Part shown: piece after piece, positions 24,649 to 35,673 of the stretch
Layout: every line of letters starts with the position of its first letter
Position numbering within the stretch: position 1 is the stretch's first letter
Source: Zingiber officinale
Lineage: Eukaryota > Streptophyta > Magnoliopsida > Zingiberales > Zingiberaceae
Length of the DNA: 64,000 nucleotides
Direction of reading: 5' to 3'
Assembly: GCF_018446385.1 (NCBI RefSeq)
Contig: NC_055991.1
Span: 115,673,794 to 115,737,793 of the forward strand
Program-made: the position numbers and the translations under genes
Notes under the pieces: model-generated
Database searches by the model: none
The model's input: only the letters and a program-made list of their open reading frames with translations
What the model was told of the DNA's origin: nothing

Positions 24649-24665
24649 ATCTCCCCCTTTTTGGT
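24649..24665 (-). other. Polypurine tract of gag-only Copia
   Basis: Minus strand CCAAAAAGGGGGAGAT abuts the 3' LTR. Confidence 0.8.
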
Positions 24666-24719
24666 ATTTGGCAATACGTTTAAGTTAGGGAAAATAAATA
24701 GCAAATAAACATGCTAATA

Positions 24720-24890
24720 CAATGGACTTACGATGCCAAGGCTACACACTTGGACTTACAACGCCGAATGGACTTACGTTGCCAAGGCTACACACTTGGC
24801 AACCGCCGAATGGACTTACGTTGCCAAGGCTACACACTTGGCAACCGCCGAATGGACTTACATTGCCAAGGCTACACACTTGGCAACCGC
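24720..24890. repeat. 42-bp tandem repeat with hairpins near the polypurine tract
   Basis: Four units; complete ones contain GTTGCCAAG, an 8-base loop GCTACACA, then CTTGGCAAC (24778-24803 and 24820-24845, with a one-mismatch copy at 24862-24887). The first unit lacks the right arm. The 42-bp period produces short ORFs in three frames, which I do not regard as genes. Confidence 0.88.
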
Positions 24891-25762
24891 CGAATCAAAA
24901 TGCAAACATGCATTGGAACCTATCACAAGGCTCCCCCTACACCTACGCTCCCCATTGAGCTAGGATTTTATCACAGGGCTTTTTAAGAACCTATCCCAAG
25001 GCTCCCCCTACGCAAAGACACTAAGGTTTTCCCAACTAAACCTTAATTCTCCCCCTTTGCCTAACATCCAAAAAGTTCTCCAACAATATCCCAATTGTTG
25101 AAAATTTCTCATCCAAACTGACCCTAAACTCATGTATTAATCCCCCTTGGATCCCATACATCTAACCGAGTTGACATGGTCAAGAACAGTGCTGAAAAAC
25201 ACTTTCAGGCTGATATCAGTCGACTGACCCAAGTGCCAGTCGACTGCCCTCGTCAAAATGAGCTTACAAAACCATTCTGTGCTCAAAAACATTGTTACCA
25301 GTCGACTGGTATCTGCACCAGTCGACTGGTACCCTATTTCTGAAAAAATCAGCCTTTTCAGGCCAACTTCAGAAATGCACCAGTAATTCCCTAGACCTCC
25401 AAAAATTCCCAAATTTTGTGGAGAGGTCTATTGTACTCTTGTCTACTTGGGAAAAATACATTACAAAATGTATCTATTACCAATCCCAAGATTGACACAA
25501 AATCCAAAACTAGCTAAATGGTTCAATTGAACCTTGACCTAAAGTCCTAGTTTTGGCTTCCTTTTGATGTATTTGCCCATACCAACCCATAATGCATCCC
25601 TAGCATTGGTTTATATGGCATCTATACATCCAAAACCAATTATCATGCAATATGACCCTTAATTTCATATTTCCTTGCATGAAACATAATCCATGTGTGC
25701 CAAATCCCTAGGTTTGAGACTCAAATCCGTCTCTAAACCATTTGGCACACTCCATGGCTCCT
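24891..25762. other. Noncoding 3' part of the gag-only Copia
   Basis: No pol remnants. CAGTCGACTG-type palindromes cluster at 25206-25330, matching those in the right LTR. Confidence 0.6.
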
Positions 25763-27373
25763 CTAGACCCCCAAGTAGAACCCACCTGAGATCCATTGGC
25801 CATGGGTCCCAAATTGACACTTGGAGCTCCCCCTAGAGCTCTTAACCTTAGTCACCTCCCTAGGTGACTCATCTATTGTGGCCAAACCACAATGATGTCC
25901 CTTAGAAGATCTCCTTATCTTCTTGACCTTGGACACATCATCCTTGCCATAATCATATGCAACCCTAGCATATTTCTTTTTATTGGCATTGGATGACTCT
26001 CCCTTGCCCTTATCATGTGCCACCCTAGCACATGGTCTTCTTTTAACCTTGGAGGGACTAGATCGGTATCCCAAACCCGATCTATCATTGTTGGGTTTTT
26101 GGCTACCCAACACCATACTTAATCCCTTAGATCCAATAGTGAATCTCTTAAGGAATTTCTCTAAACCATCAAGCTTTGCCTTCAAAGCTTGATTCTCCCT
26201 TTCTAGGTTCCTAACCCTAGAGTCAACATGTCCACCTTGGACATTCCTAGACCTACCCTTCCTAGGCATGTGTCTCCCCTTCTTGGGATTAATGCCTTGG
26301 TTCTCCATTACCTTCTTCTCCTTAGGTAATGAGAATTTAACGTGTCTAGGTCTATCATGTATAGGTCTCGTAGGGTTATGATCTACATTTACCCTATTTC
26401 TATCATGATATTTAAAACCAAAATTTTGCATGGGCATATAATAAGAATTATTTCTAACATGCATAGAGGAGTTTAAATTTGAATTCAAATTTAAACTAGG
26501 GTTTACCTTACCCTTTACCTTTGGAGCTCCCCCTTGACTCGAGCCTCCATTCTTCCTCCACTTCTTTTCCCACATCTTCAAATGTGCCAATTTCTTGAGC
26601 TCTTTCTTCTTTGGGCATTTGGTGTGGTAGTGACCCATTTCACCACAAGTGAAGCATCTAATGTGCTTCTTCTCCTTCTTCTTCCTACAACTCAAATTAG
26701 ATTCAAAATGAATTGAATTGAGTTTAGGAGATACCTCTTTCTTACCCATAGGACATCTACTCTTGTAGTGTCCCTTTTCATTGCACCCGAAGCACACGAT
26801 GTGATCTTTTGACTTTGCTTCAGTGGAGGTACTCACTAGGTTGACTTCCAAGACTTCTTATTCGCTTGTCTTGGATTCTTCCTCAACCTTTGAGGATGTC
26901 TCCTCATCCACACTAATGGATGGCATTTCTTCATCCTTCTCCTTCTCCTCGGAAGTTGAGTGCTCATCACCTTCCGGTTGCTCCTCCTCCTCTTCTTGAG
27001 CTACTAAGCCCATCTCCTTGGGCTCTATCTCATCATGTGTAGGCAAAAGTTCTTCTCCTAGAACTTTCTTTACCTTGCTCCACAACTCGTGGGCGTTTTT
27101 GTATTCACCTACACGATTTATCTTAGAAGGCAAAATTTCAATCAATATTGATATTACCTTTGAATTTGCCTCCGATCGTGTGGTTTGCTCCTCGGTCCAA
27201 TGTCGTGGTCGGAGCTTCTTCCCTTTCTTGTCTTTAGGGACTTCAAATGGCTCTTCCACCACCATCATTGTGTCCCAATCCGTCTCGAAGAAGTTCTTCA
27301 TCTTCACCATCCAAAAGGTTATGTCCCATAAGCTTCCTTCTTCGAACTTCGGTGGTTCTATCAAGTAGGCCAT
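25763..27373 (-). CDS. Copia gag with two CCHC zinc knuckles
   Basis: The frame from 27373 (MAYLIEPPKFEEGSLWDITF) encodes a gag of the UBN2/DUF4219 type with the usual NAHELWSKVKKVLGEE motif, then an acidic stretch. One TAA at 26858-26860 interrupts it, and the same frame continues to 25763. The second half has CFGCNEKGHYKSRCP and CFTCGEMGHYHTKCP, two nucleic-acid-binding CX2CX4HX4C knuckles, a basic region and a heptad stretch (NLERENQALKAKLDGLEKF). Such proteins form the virus-like particle and bind element RNA. Apart from the single stop it is remarkably intact, unlike the Gypsy around it. Partners for reverse transcription must come from elsewhere. Confidence 0.85.
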
Positions 27374-27415
27374 CTTCTTGCTTCCTTGGCGGTTAGTCCA
27401 ATGGAGAGCGTCTTC

Positions 27416-27427
27416 GCTCTGATACCA
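27416..27427 (-). other. Primer binding site (tRNA-Met type)
   Basis: Minus strand TGGTATCAGAGC, two bases from the LTR end, is the standard plant Copia primer site. Confidence 0.92.
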
Positions 27428-27429
27428 AT

Positions 27430-28431
27430 TGTTGGAGGATCGGTGGCCGGCTTGAAGGGGGGTTGGATAGACGGCACCCCCAAATACTCGCTTTCACCCT
27501 ACACTTGTTAGTGCGCAACGGAAATACAAACTAATACAAACAAGTAGAAAGCTAAACACTACAAGAAAGAGCAAGCAAACCGCTAACACGTTCGTTTAAC
27601 GTGGTTCGGAGATTAGGGCTCCTACTCCACGGCTTGTCCTTGAGGTGGACGATCCCTATCCGTCGGTGGATTAGCCCCCGGCAAACTCCGGCTATCTCAA
27701 GTCGCTCCTTGTGGGTGGAGAAACCTCACCACAAACTCACCAAGACCTCTTGGATTACACAAGCACTTGTAGACTACTAATTAGACCTTAACCAAGTCTA
27801 ATTTCGTCGCCTTGGCTGGCCATACCAAGCTCCTTCTTATAGAGCTTGGGGAAATCAGCCTTGCTGATTTGCCCGTTACCAGTCGACTGGTCCTTGCACC
27901 AGTCGACTGGTGCCAGCCCAATGGCACTCCAACGGCTATCTACCAGTCGACTGGTCCCAGGACCAGTCGACTGATCCCAGCCATTTCGGGCACAGAACCT
28001 CTCTGTGCTCACCCCCAGTTGACTGGTACAACCCTAAACTTAGGGTTTCCCATCCCGAGTACATTTCTCTCGCACTCGGACCCTCACGACTCACTTGACT
28101 CTTCTTTGCAGCCTTGACCTCTTGCCTTCAAGCCTACTTCCTTTGGCTCTCGTCCCTCGGATGCATCCAAGCCCGCGGCTCATCCCAATGCCATCCTTCG
28201 CGTATGCCTCGAAGTCGCTTCCCTCGGCCCTTGTCCTTGCTGCCTTGTCCACGGTCCCTCGGATGCTCCATCCTTCACCGGACCCGAAGCCATCAACCTG
28301 AGTCACATGTGTCACCTGCAGTCCTGCACAACTCAAGTACACATATCAAATAACAAGGGTAAACCTAACTTAAACCCTTTGCCCAAACACCAAAACACAT
28401 GGTCCAACGGACCATTGGGATTGCTCCAACA
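27430..28431 (-). repeat. 5' LTR of gag-only Copia (right)
   Basis: 1002 bp. It contains four or five copies of CCAGTCGACTGG-like palindromes at 27879-28026, better preserved than in the left LTR. Ends match the left LTR, the centre does not. Confidence 0.88.
27879..28026. repeat. CCAGTCGACTGG palindrome cluster in LTR
   Basis: Copies at about 27880, 27900, 27941 and 27962, and a degenerate one near 28016, lie in the LTR region near the expected promoter. Each is a 12-bp perfect or near-perfect palindrome. Related sites occur at 24185-24380 and 25206-25330. Confidence 0.85.
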
Positions 28432-29486
28432 GAGGGGAGGGCACGAACGGCCATGAAGCCCCTGGGTGCGCTGGCCGATAGTCATCTGGAGATGTCCACC
28501 GGGGTTAGTATTTGCGTTAGTTCATAAGTTACCTCCGCTCGACACTAATTTTTGTTTGCAGTACTAGATGGAGAATATCGCCATGTGCTAGCAGCTGGCC
28601 TAAGTGGAAGATGAGCTAAAGAGGCTCAAGATTTCTGGAGAAGCCTCTTCCCAGGGACCATCGCCCGCCCGTCTGAAGGCTGAGTTGGAGAAGGCCCAAC
28701 GACTCCTCACCGAGGAGCAGCAGAAATCGGCCGAGCAGGCCAGCAGGTTGGGCCAAATAGATGCACAGTTGAAGACTTATGATAAGAACCTTGACCTGGC
28801 CTCCATGAGGAAACAACGGGCCATCGCCGACTTAGAAGAAAAGAATAAAGAAGCCTGACAGTTGGCCGAAGATCTAAATAAAGCAAAGGACTCCCTATCT
28901 GCCGAGCGGGAGAGCCGCTCGGCCAAGGAGGTGGAGCTTCATAATCAAGTGAAGCATTTGGAAGAGGAGCTGGAGGCCTCCCGTGCTGCCCTGAAGACCT
29001 ATCAGGAGGCCGAACCGAGTTGCTTTGTCGCCTGGAAGCAACAGTACCTGCGCTCGGACCAATTTCTGGAGAAGGCGACCAACCGTATCGTCCACTCGCT
29101 CGAGCTGGCCATCGATGCCATGCTCGTCCAGCTGAAGTTGAACGACCACCTCCCTGAAGCTTTCTCCGACAGGGATGTCAACCGAGTCCAGCTTCTTGAG
29201 GCTATTCCCGACGAGGCCTTTGACTGTATTGAGTGAGCGAGGAGTCGATAGAGTGTTTTTTGTAAGCCTTAAATGTATTCCTGCCGTTCGGCAGCGTCTA
29301 TCAATGAAATCTTTTTGCGTCTTTTTCATATGTTGTTTGCTTGCTAAGTATTTGGATGCGCAGTCTCGATCAGCTGTGGCGCCCATGCTATTATTGAAAT
29401 ATTCGCTTAGGATCATGCCTCTAGAGTTTATAGTTGCCGCTCGACTTCAATTTTAGCATCTACACTTAGACGATTTTCTAAGGCTC

Positions 29487-30290
29487 GGGTTTATCGTCGC
29501 CACTCGATGGTCTATAAGGCGGGATTTTTATAGTCACCCCTCCGATTCTAGGGTTTAACGTCACCGCTCGACGGTCTTCAAGGTGGGGTTTTTATAGTCG
29601 CTGCTCTGACTCTAGGGTTTAATGTCGCCGCTCGACGGTCTTCAAGGCAGGATTTTTATAGTCGCCGCTCCGACTCTAGGGTTTAACGTCGTCGCTCGAC
29701 GGTATTCAAGGCGGAGTTTTTATAGTCGTCGCTCCAACTATAGGGTTTAACGTCGCCACTCGACGATCTGTAAGGCGGGGTTTTTATAGTCGCCGCTCTG
29801 ACTCTAGGGTTTAACGTCGCCGCTCGACGGTCTGTAAGGCGGGGTTTTTATAGTCGCCGCTTCGACTCTAGGGTTTAACGTCGCCGTTCGACGGTCTTCA
29901 AGGCAGGATTTTTATAGTCGCCGCTCCGACTCTAGGGTTTAACGTCGCCGCTCGACGGTCTTCAAGGCGGGGTTTTTATAGTCGTCACTCCGACTCTAGG
30001 GTTTAAAGTCACCGCTCGATGGTCTTCAAGGTGGGGTTTTTATAGTCATCGCTCCAACTCTAGGGTTTAACGTCGCCGCTCGACGGTCTTTAAGGTGGGG
30101 TTTTTATAGTCGCCGCTCTGACTCTAGGATTTAACGTCACCGCTCGACGGTCTTCAAGGCGGGGTTTTTATAGTTGCCGCTTCGACTCTAGGGTTTAATG
30201 TCGCCGCTCGATGGTCTTCAAGGCGGGGTTTTTATAGTCGTCGCTTCGACTCTAGGGTTTAACGTCGCCGCTCGACGGTCTTCAGAACGG
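29487..30290. repeat. 64-bp tandem array in the Gypsy
   Basis: About twelve and a half units of 64 bp, each with GGGTTTAACGTCGCCGCTCG and TTTTTATAGTCGCCGCTC. It lies between the 3' ends of integrase (minus) and the antisense ORF (plus). Each unit has two small inverted repeats, CGTCG/CGACG and AGTCG/CGACT. Tandem arrays between pol and 3' LTR are common in Tat-type elements. Confidence 0.92.
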
Positions 30291-30627
30291 ATTGGCCGCT
30301 CGATGATAACTTTGTAAACCTTTGCTTTAGCTTTTAATCATGAAGCCGAAGGACGCAGAGAACGAAGATTACATGGTATTAGTTACATCAGCGCACCTTT
30401 CACCCAGCTCGGTACGGCTAGAGGTGGTTTGCACTCCATGGATGCTCTAGCCTCCGTCTGTCCTCGTCTTCTAGATAATAAGCACCCGACCGGAGCTTTC
30501 CCACGACATTGAAGGGTCCGGCCCAAGGAGCCTACAGCTTGGTGACATCCCCGACTGGCTTCACCTTCTTCCATACGAAGTCGCCGACCTAAAAAGATCT
30601 AGGTATTACCCGCCTGTTGTAGTTCTA

Positions 30628-31671
30628 TCACATCCTCTGTCGGTAAGCCGTCAACCGGATGGCTGCTTTGGCGCGTGCTTCGTCCACCAAGTCCAGCTCC
30701 AGGAGTCTCTGCTCGGCGTTCTCCTCGCTATACTGCTGCAGACGATCAGACTCAATTCCAACTTCAACAGGGATGACTGCTTCGCCTCCATAAACCAAGT
30801 GGAACAGTATCACTCCCGTCCCCTCCTTTGGGGTCATGCGGATTGCCCATAGCACGCCCGGAAGCTCGTCTGCCCAGCTGCCTCCGACGTGGTCGAGCCA
30901 AACTCGAAGAATTCGCAAAATCTCCCGATTGGCGACTATAGCTTGTCCGTTTATTTGGGGATACACTACGGAAGTGAAGATCTGTTGAATCTCATAGCCT
31001 TCGCACCATTCTCTGAGGCGTTGCCTGGCGAACTGTCTCCCATTGTCGGAGACGAGCCGACGCTGAATTTCAAACCGGCATATGATGTGCTGCCAGATTA
31101 ATTTCTGAACCATCTGCTCGGTTATTCTTGCGAGCGGCTCGGCCTCGACCCATTTGGAGAAGTAGTCTACCGCGACGAGCAGGAACATTCGTTGGTCGGT
31201 CGCCATGGGGAAGGGCCCCACTATATTCATGCCCCATTAATCGAATAGGCAAGATACTGTGGGCGTCGTCATCTCTTCTGTGTGTCGGTGCGAGAGGTTG
31301 CGATACCTCTGGCAGGATAGGCAGGTGGACAATATCCGAGCGGCATCCGCCTGGAGGGTTGGCCAAAAATATTCGGCCAGCAGTATCTTTCTGGCCAACG
31401 TCCGACCGCCCGGGTGTGCTCCATAAGTTTCTTGATGCACCCCCTGTAGAATGTACTCGATATCTTCTGGTCCGACGCACTTGAGTAGGGGCCGGGAGAA
31501 ATCTTTCTTGTATAGTTGATCCCCAATCAGCGTTAATCTCCCTGCTCTCCTTCTCAACAGGTGGGCTTCCTCCTGATCGGATGGCGTAATTCCTGATCGC
31601 AGAAAATCTATCAGCGTTGTCCTCCGGTCGTTTGGGAAGGTGAGTCCTTCCATCCGATCAACGTGTGCCAC
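30628..31671 (-). pseudogene. Gypsy integrase
   Basis: Minus frame from 31671 includes the zinc-binding part (HQETYGAHPGGRTLARKI, then CLSCQRYRNL, an HHCC layout). After one stop in place of a glutamine codon (TAA near 31236) follows the core: MNIVGPFPMA, VDYFSKWVEAEP with the first aspartate, and VSDNGRQF with the second. In PQINGQAIVANREILR the glutamate of the D,D-35-E triad is replaced by isoleucine (ATA). The C-terminal tail beyond 30628 is broken. Integration by this protein would not be possible. Confidence 0.9.
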
Positions 31672-33330
31672 CAGAGTACTTGCTCGATCGGCTGCGATAT
31701 AACAACAGGCGATATGGAGCTGGCTAGCTTAGCCAGCTCGTCTGCCACTTGATTTTCCGCTTGAGATATCTTCTGAATAACCACCTCCCAAAAATTGGCT
31801 TTTAGCCTTTCAAAGGCTTTGGCGTAGAGCTTGAGTCGAGTGTTGCTTATCTCAAATGTTCCAATGAGTTGCTGAGCGGCTAACTGGGAATCCGAGTGAA
31901 TCAAGACCCTGATCGCTCTGACATGCCGAGCGGCTTGTAGGCCTGCTATGAGCGCCTCATATTCGGCCTCGTTATTAGTTGCCCGATATTCTAGCCGAAT
32001 GGACAGATGCATCCGTTCTTCCTGAGGGGAGATCAGTAGTACACCGACTCCGCTCCCTTGCCGAGTGGACGATCCGTCCACATATATCCTCCAAGTGGCT
32101 TCTAGCTCGAGATTCTGTACCTCAGTGACAAAGTCCGCCAAGGATTGTGCCTTGTTGGCCGTTCGGGACGGATACTGTATGTCGAACTCACTAAGCTCTG
32201 TTGTCCATTTGATCAGCCGCCCAGATGCTTCCGAATTGAGGAGGACTCGACCCAGATGGCTATTTGTCATTACTATGATTGTATGCGCGAGAAAGTATGG
32301 TCGAAGCCTCCGAGCGGCGAGCACCAGCGCAAAGGTAAGTTTCTCGAGACTAGTGTAGCGAGATTCAGCATCTTTAAAGATATAGCTCAGGAAGTACACT
32401 AGTTGTTTCTCGCCATTCGACCGCACCAACGCCGAGCTGACAGCGTGCTCGGTCGAGGATAAATAAATACGAAGCGGCTCATTGGCAGCTGGCTTAGCCA
32501 ATACAGGCAGAGAAATCAGATATGCTTTTAGTTCTTCAAATGCCTTGTCGCACTCTTCGTCCCATTGGAATTTGGTAGCTCGGCGCAGTATCTTGAAAAA
32601 AGGGATGCTCCGGTCGACAGACTTGGAGATGAATCGAGATAAGGCAGTTATCCAACCGGTGAGGCACTGAGTTTCTTTCAAATTCCTTGGCGGTGACATA
32701 TCTTGCAGCGCCTTTACCTTACTAGGGTTCACCTCGATGCCCCACTTGGTGACGATATAGCCGAGGAATTTTCCACCCTTTGCGCCGAACAGACATGTGC
32801 TCGGGTTCAGCTTAATTCCATATGCGCGGAGCGTCTGGTAAGTTTCTTCTATATTTGCGCAGAGGTCGACAGCTCGAAGAGACTTAATGAGTATATCGTC
32901 GACATACACTTCCATGTTTCATTCGATCTGTTGTCAGAACACCTTATTCATGAGCCTTTGGTAGGTAGCCCCAGCATTCTATAGTCTGAACGGCATCACG
33001 TTGTAGCAATAGGTGTCGTCTGCTGTGATGAAGCTCACTTTCTCTTGGTCCTCCCAGGCGAGCGGCACTTGGTGATATCCCTGATACGCGTCTAGCATGC
33101 ATATTAGCTCGCACCCAGCTGTGGAGTCCACCACCTGGTCAATCCTAGGCAGTGGGTAGAAGTCCTTTGAGCATGCCTTGTTGAGGTCTCGAAAGTCGAT
33201 GCAGACCCTCCACTTGTTGTCGGACTTTGAGACTAGCACTACATTCGCGAGCTAGCTCAGGAACTAGACCTCTATGATGTGGCTGACCTCCAATAGCTTT
33301 TCTACCTCATCTCGGATGATCTGATTCTAG
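31611..33330 (-). pseudogene. Gypsy reverse transcriptase and double RNase H
   Basis: 33239-32979 encodes VCIDFRDLNKACSKDFYPLP and LDAYQGYHQVPL. Several stops follow (near 32978 and 32916). From 32915 the frame is open for 434 codons: EVYVDDILIKS with the catalytic YVDD box, the connection region, the first RNase H (SYIFKDAESRYTSLEKL) and a second archaeal-type RNase H (IYVDGSSTRQGSGVG, NNEAEYEALIAGL, IHSDSQLAAQQL). The second RNase H is diagnostic for the Tat group. It copies element RNA into DNA in the particle; stops make this copy dead. Confidence 0.92.
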
Positions 33331-33353
33331 TCGACGTTGAAATCCCTTTTCCT

Positions 33354-34328
33354 TTACTTCATCGGCCTTGCATCCGGTCGGACGTGAAGCTCATGCTGCG
33401 CTATGCTCGGGGAAACGCCGGGTAGTTCATGCGTGGACCAGGCGAAGACATCATGATTTCGCTGAAGACATCTGATCATCTTGGCCTTCTGCTCAGCTTG
33501 CAGGTCGGCCGCTATAAAAGTCGTTGCTTCCGCCCAGCTAGGGTGTATCTGCACCTCTTCTTTCTCTTCATAAACTAGAGTAGGAGGTTTTTCGATTATG
33601 GCATTTACCTCGTGTCGGGGAGCTTTCCGAGCGGATTTAGCCTCCGCCTTCACCATCTAGACGTAGTAGCGCCAAGAAGTCAGTTGGTCTCCTTTGACTT
33701 TCCCGACCCAGTCCTCTACGGGGAACTTGATCTTCTGGCAATAGGTTGAGACTACCGCTCGGAATTCGTTGAGGGTCGGCCGGCCTAGGATGACGTTATA
33801 GGTTGATGGGGCATCTACGACGATGAAGGTGGTGGTCCTGGTCCTTCGGAGCGGCTCTTCTCCGAGTGATATGGCCAACCTTGTCTGACCGATCGGTTGG
33901 ACCTCGTTGCCGGTAAACCCGTACAAAGGGGTTGTCATCGGTAGCAACTCGGCCCGGTCGATCTGGAGCTGGTCGAAGGCCTTCTTGAAGATGATGTTGA
34001 CCGAGTTTCCTGTGTCAATAAATATGCGATGAATAGTGTAGTTGCCAATTACCGCATGGATGATGAGGGCGTCGTCGTGCGGTACTTCGATCCCATCGAG
34101 ATCTTTGGGACCAAAGTTGATTTCGGACACGTTCACCCTCTCTTGGCTGCATCCTACAGCATGGATCTCCAGTTGTCTAGCATACGACTTCTGGGTTCGG
34201 TTGAAGTCTCCGCTGGTCGGTCCACCTACTATGATATTGATTTCACCCCAAACGCGCATTGCTTCGGTTTTCCTCCTCCCGAGTGGAGTGCCCAACTCGC
34301 CCGAGTGAGGTTGGGGCGCGGTCGTCAC
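33354..34328 (-). pseudogene. Gypsy aspartic protease region
   Basis: 34328-33657 contains IFIDTGNSVNIIF, a DTG-type aspartic protease active site, and VVDAPSTYNVILGRPTLNEF, the flap/ILGR region. A TAG at its end is followed by 33656-33354, the protease-RT linker with WAEATTFIAADLQAEQKAKM and HDVFAWSTHELPG. It would cut the gag-pol polyprotein. Confidence 0.85.
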
Positions 34329-34364
34329 TCCTTGCTTGTTGATGGTGTTGCCGCTCGGGTGACC

Positions 34365-35628
34365 TTATGGTCTCCTCTCGCCATCCGGTATTCGACCACC
34401 TATATCGTACTTAAGGGGAAGGCGATCGACGATGATAACTCTTGGGAGTCGGCTGGGCGACTGCAGGGACTCCGCGTCAGTCTTGGGTGTTGTGGGTGGC
34501 GGATTGATGGAACGCACAGAACATAGGAGTCCATACCTTTCCCTTGGGCCTTGGTCGTTCGGTTGCCACGCGTTGGACGACGTGTAGCCTTGCTTCCTGA
34601 TGTGGTCATGCCACATCGGCTTGGGGCCCTCTTGGAGGCTGATGGCTAGTTGGCAGCCTTCATTCGGCGTGCACAACCGGTTCTGATCGCGCTTCTTTCC
34701 TTCGGGCCGCCTGAGCTTCCTCCACGTTGATATACTCGCTGGCCTTCTTTAGCATATGGTCGTAATTGAGGAGCGACTTCCTGATGAGCGAGCGGAAGAA
34801 GTCCCCGTCGATGAACCCTTGGGTGAAGGCATGCATCATAGTTTCGGATGAGACCATGGGGATGTCCATGACCGCCTGGTTAAAGCGTTGAATGTAGGCC
34901 CGTAGAGTCTCTCTAGGCCCTTGCTTCATAGAGAACAGACTGACGCTGGTCTTCTGATAGCGCCTGCTGCTCGCGAAGTGGTGGAGGAAAGTCGTTCGGA
35001 AGTCTTTGAAGCTCTGAATCGATCCGTCTGGCAATCTTCGAAACCACCGTTGTGCTGAGCTAGATAACATAGTAAGGAAGACTCGGTACTTAACTCCGTC
35101 CGTGTATTGACGAAGGGTTGCAGTGTTGTCGAATTTGCCGAGGTATTCGTCCGGATCAGTTGACCCATTGTATTCGTCGATCGTCAAGGGTGTGTAATGC
35201 CTTGGCAGGGGATCCCGCAGAATCACCTCAAAGAATTGGCGGTTAATCCGCTCGGGATACAAGTCGGCTTGGGGCGCTTTACCTTTTCTTGCGTCCCGAG
35301 CGAGAGCTTCGTCCGATGAGGACCGATCCCGATTCGCTTGCACGATCTCAGATGACGTCTGGAACAAGGCTCGATGGAATGGAATTGGGGCGGGTGGCGC
35401 TTCTACCTGCCTGCCGGTCGGACCCTTGTTTTGCCCCCATATGGAAAGTTGTTCCGGTCGATCTTCTTGCGCCACTCGGCCTCCAGATGCTGAGGTTGCT
35501 TGTTGCGCCATCCGATCGGCTAGCGCCTTCTGTTGCTGCTCTATTATCTTGGTCGCTCGCGCCTGTACGAGCGTGTCGAGCTCCTCTTGAGAGAGCATCA
35601 CAGTATGTTGGCGTCCAGCTTCTTCCAT
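34365..35628 (-). pseudogene. Gypsy gag
   Basis: The frame starts at 35628 (MEEAGRQHTVMLSQEELD), close behind the primer site. The Retrotrans_gag core is at about residues 150-250: YNGSTDPDEYLGKF, SSAQRWFRRLPDGSIQSFKD and KQGPRETLRAYIQRFNQAV. The frame ends at 34660. A continuation in another frame (34676-34365) lacks a recognisable zinc knuckle. It forms the particle shell; a frameshift separates it from protease. Confidence 0.88.
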
Positions 35629-35656
35629 ATCCTTGGCTCGGATTCAGGTGCATTCC

Positions 35657-35670
35657 CACAGGCGGCGCCA
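35657..35670 (-). other. Primer binding site of the Gypsy
   Basis: Minus strand TGGCGCCGCCTGTG, three bases inside the 5' LTR end, is the usual site for this group (not tRNA-Met). Confidence 0.75.
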
Positions 35671-35673
35671 ATT

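Larger units (their letters stand above)
23725..28431 (-). mobile_element. Gag-only (non-autonomous) Copia-type retrotransposon
   Basis: The 4.7-kb element is flanked by GAGGG (23720-23724 and 28432-28436). It has TGTTGG...CCAACA ends, a tRNA-Met primer site next to the right LTR and a purine tract next to the left LTR, so it reads on the minus strand. The only coding sequence is gag; protease, integrase and reverse transcriptase are missing. It would depend on a related autonomous element, probably a Sirevirus. Confidence 0.9.
22295..29236 (+). pseudogene. Antisense extra ORF (aORF) of the Gypsy, split by Copia
   Basis: It runs opposite to gag-pol. Exon 1 (from 22295) starts MASSSHLIDPTLG and contains CNFFRIPLAQL and NKHWKEYFFYLRPP of the Transposase_28 type. 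It is broken by a TAA at 22817-22819 and a nearby frameshift, and ends at about 22992. Exon 2 starts at 23052 with an alanine/lysine-rich stretch and runs to the Copia insertion at 23720. After the insertion an exon resumes at 28432, and a last part (about 28561-29236) encodes a heptad-rich, charged coiled coil with in-frame stops near 28590 and 28857. Splice signals resemble those of the copy at 970-1944. The product's function is unknown. Confidence 0.7.

Noticed and set aside
24711-24986. Three overlapping short ORFs over the 42-bp repeat
   Set aside because: A 42-bp period keeps all frames open; the repeat is a noncoding hairpin array.
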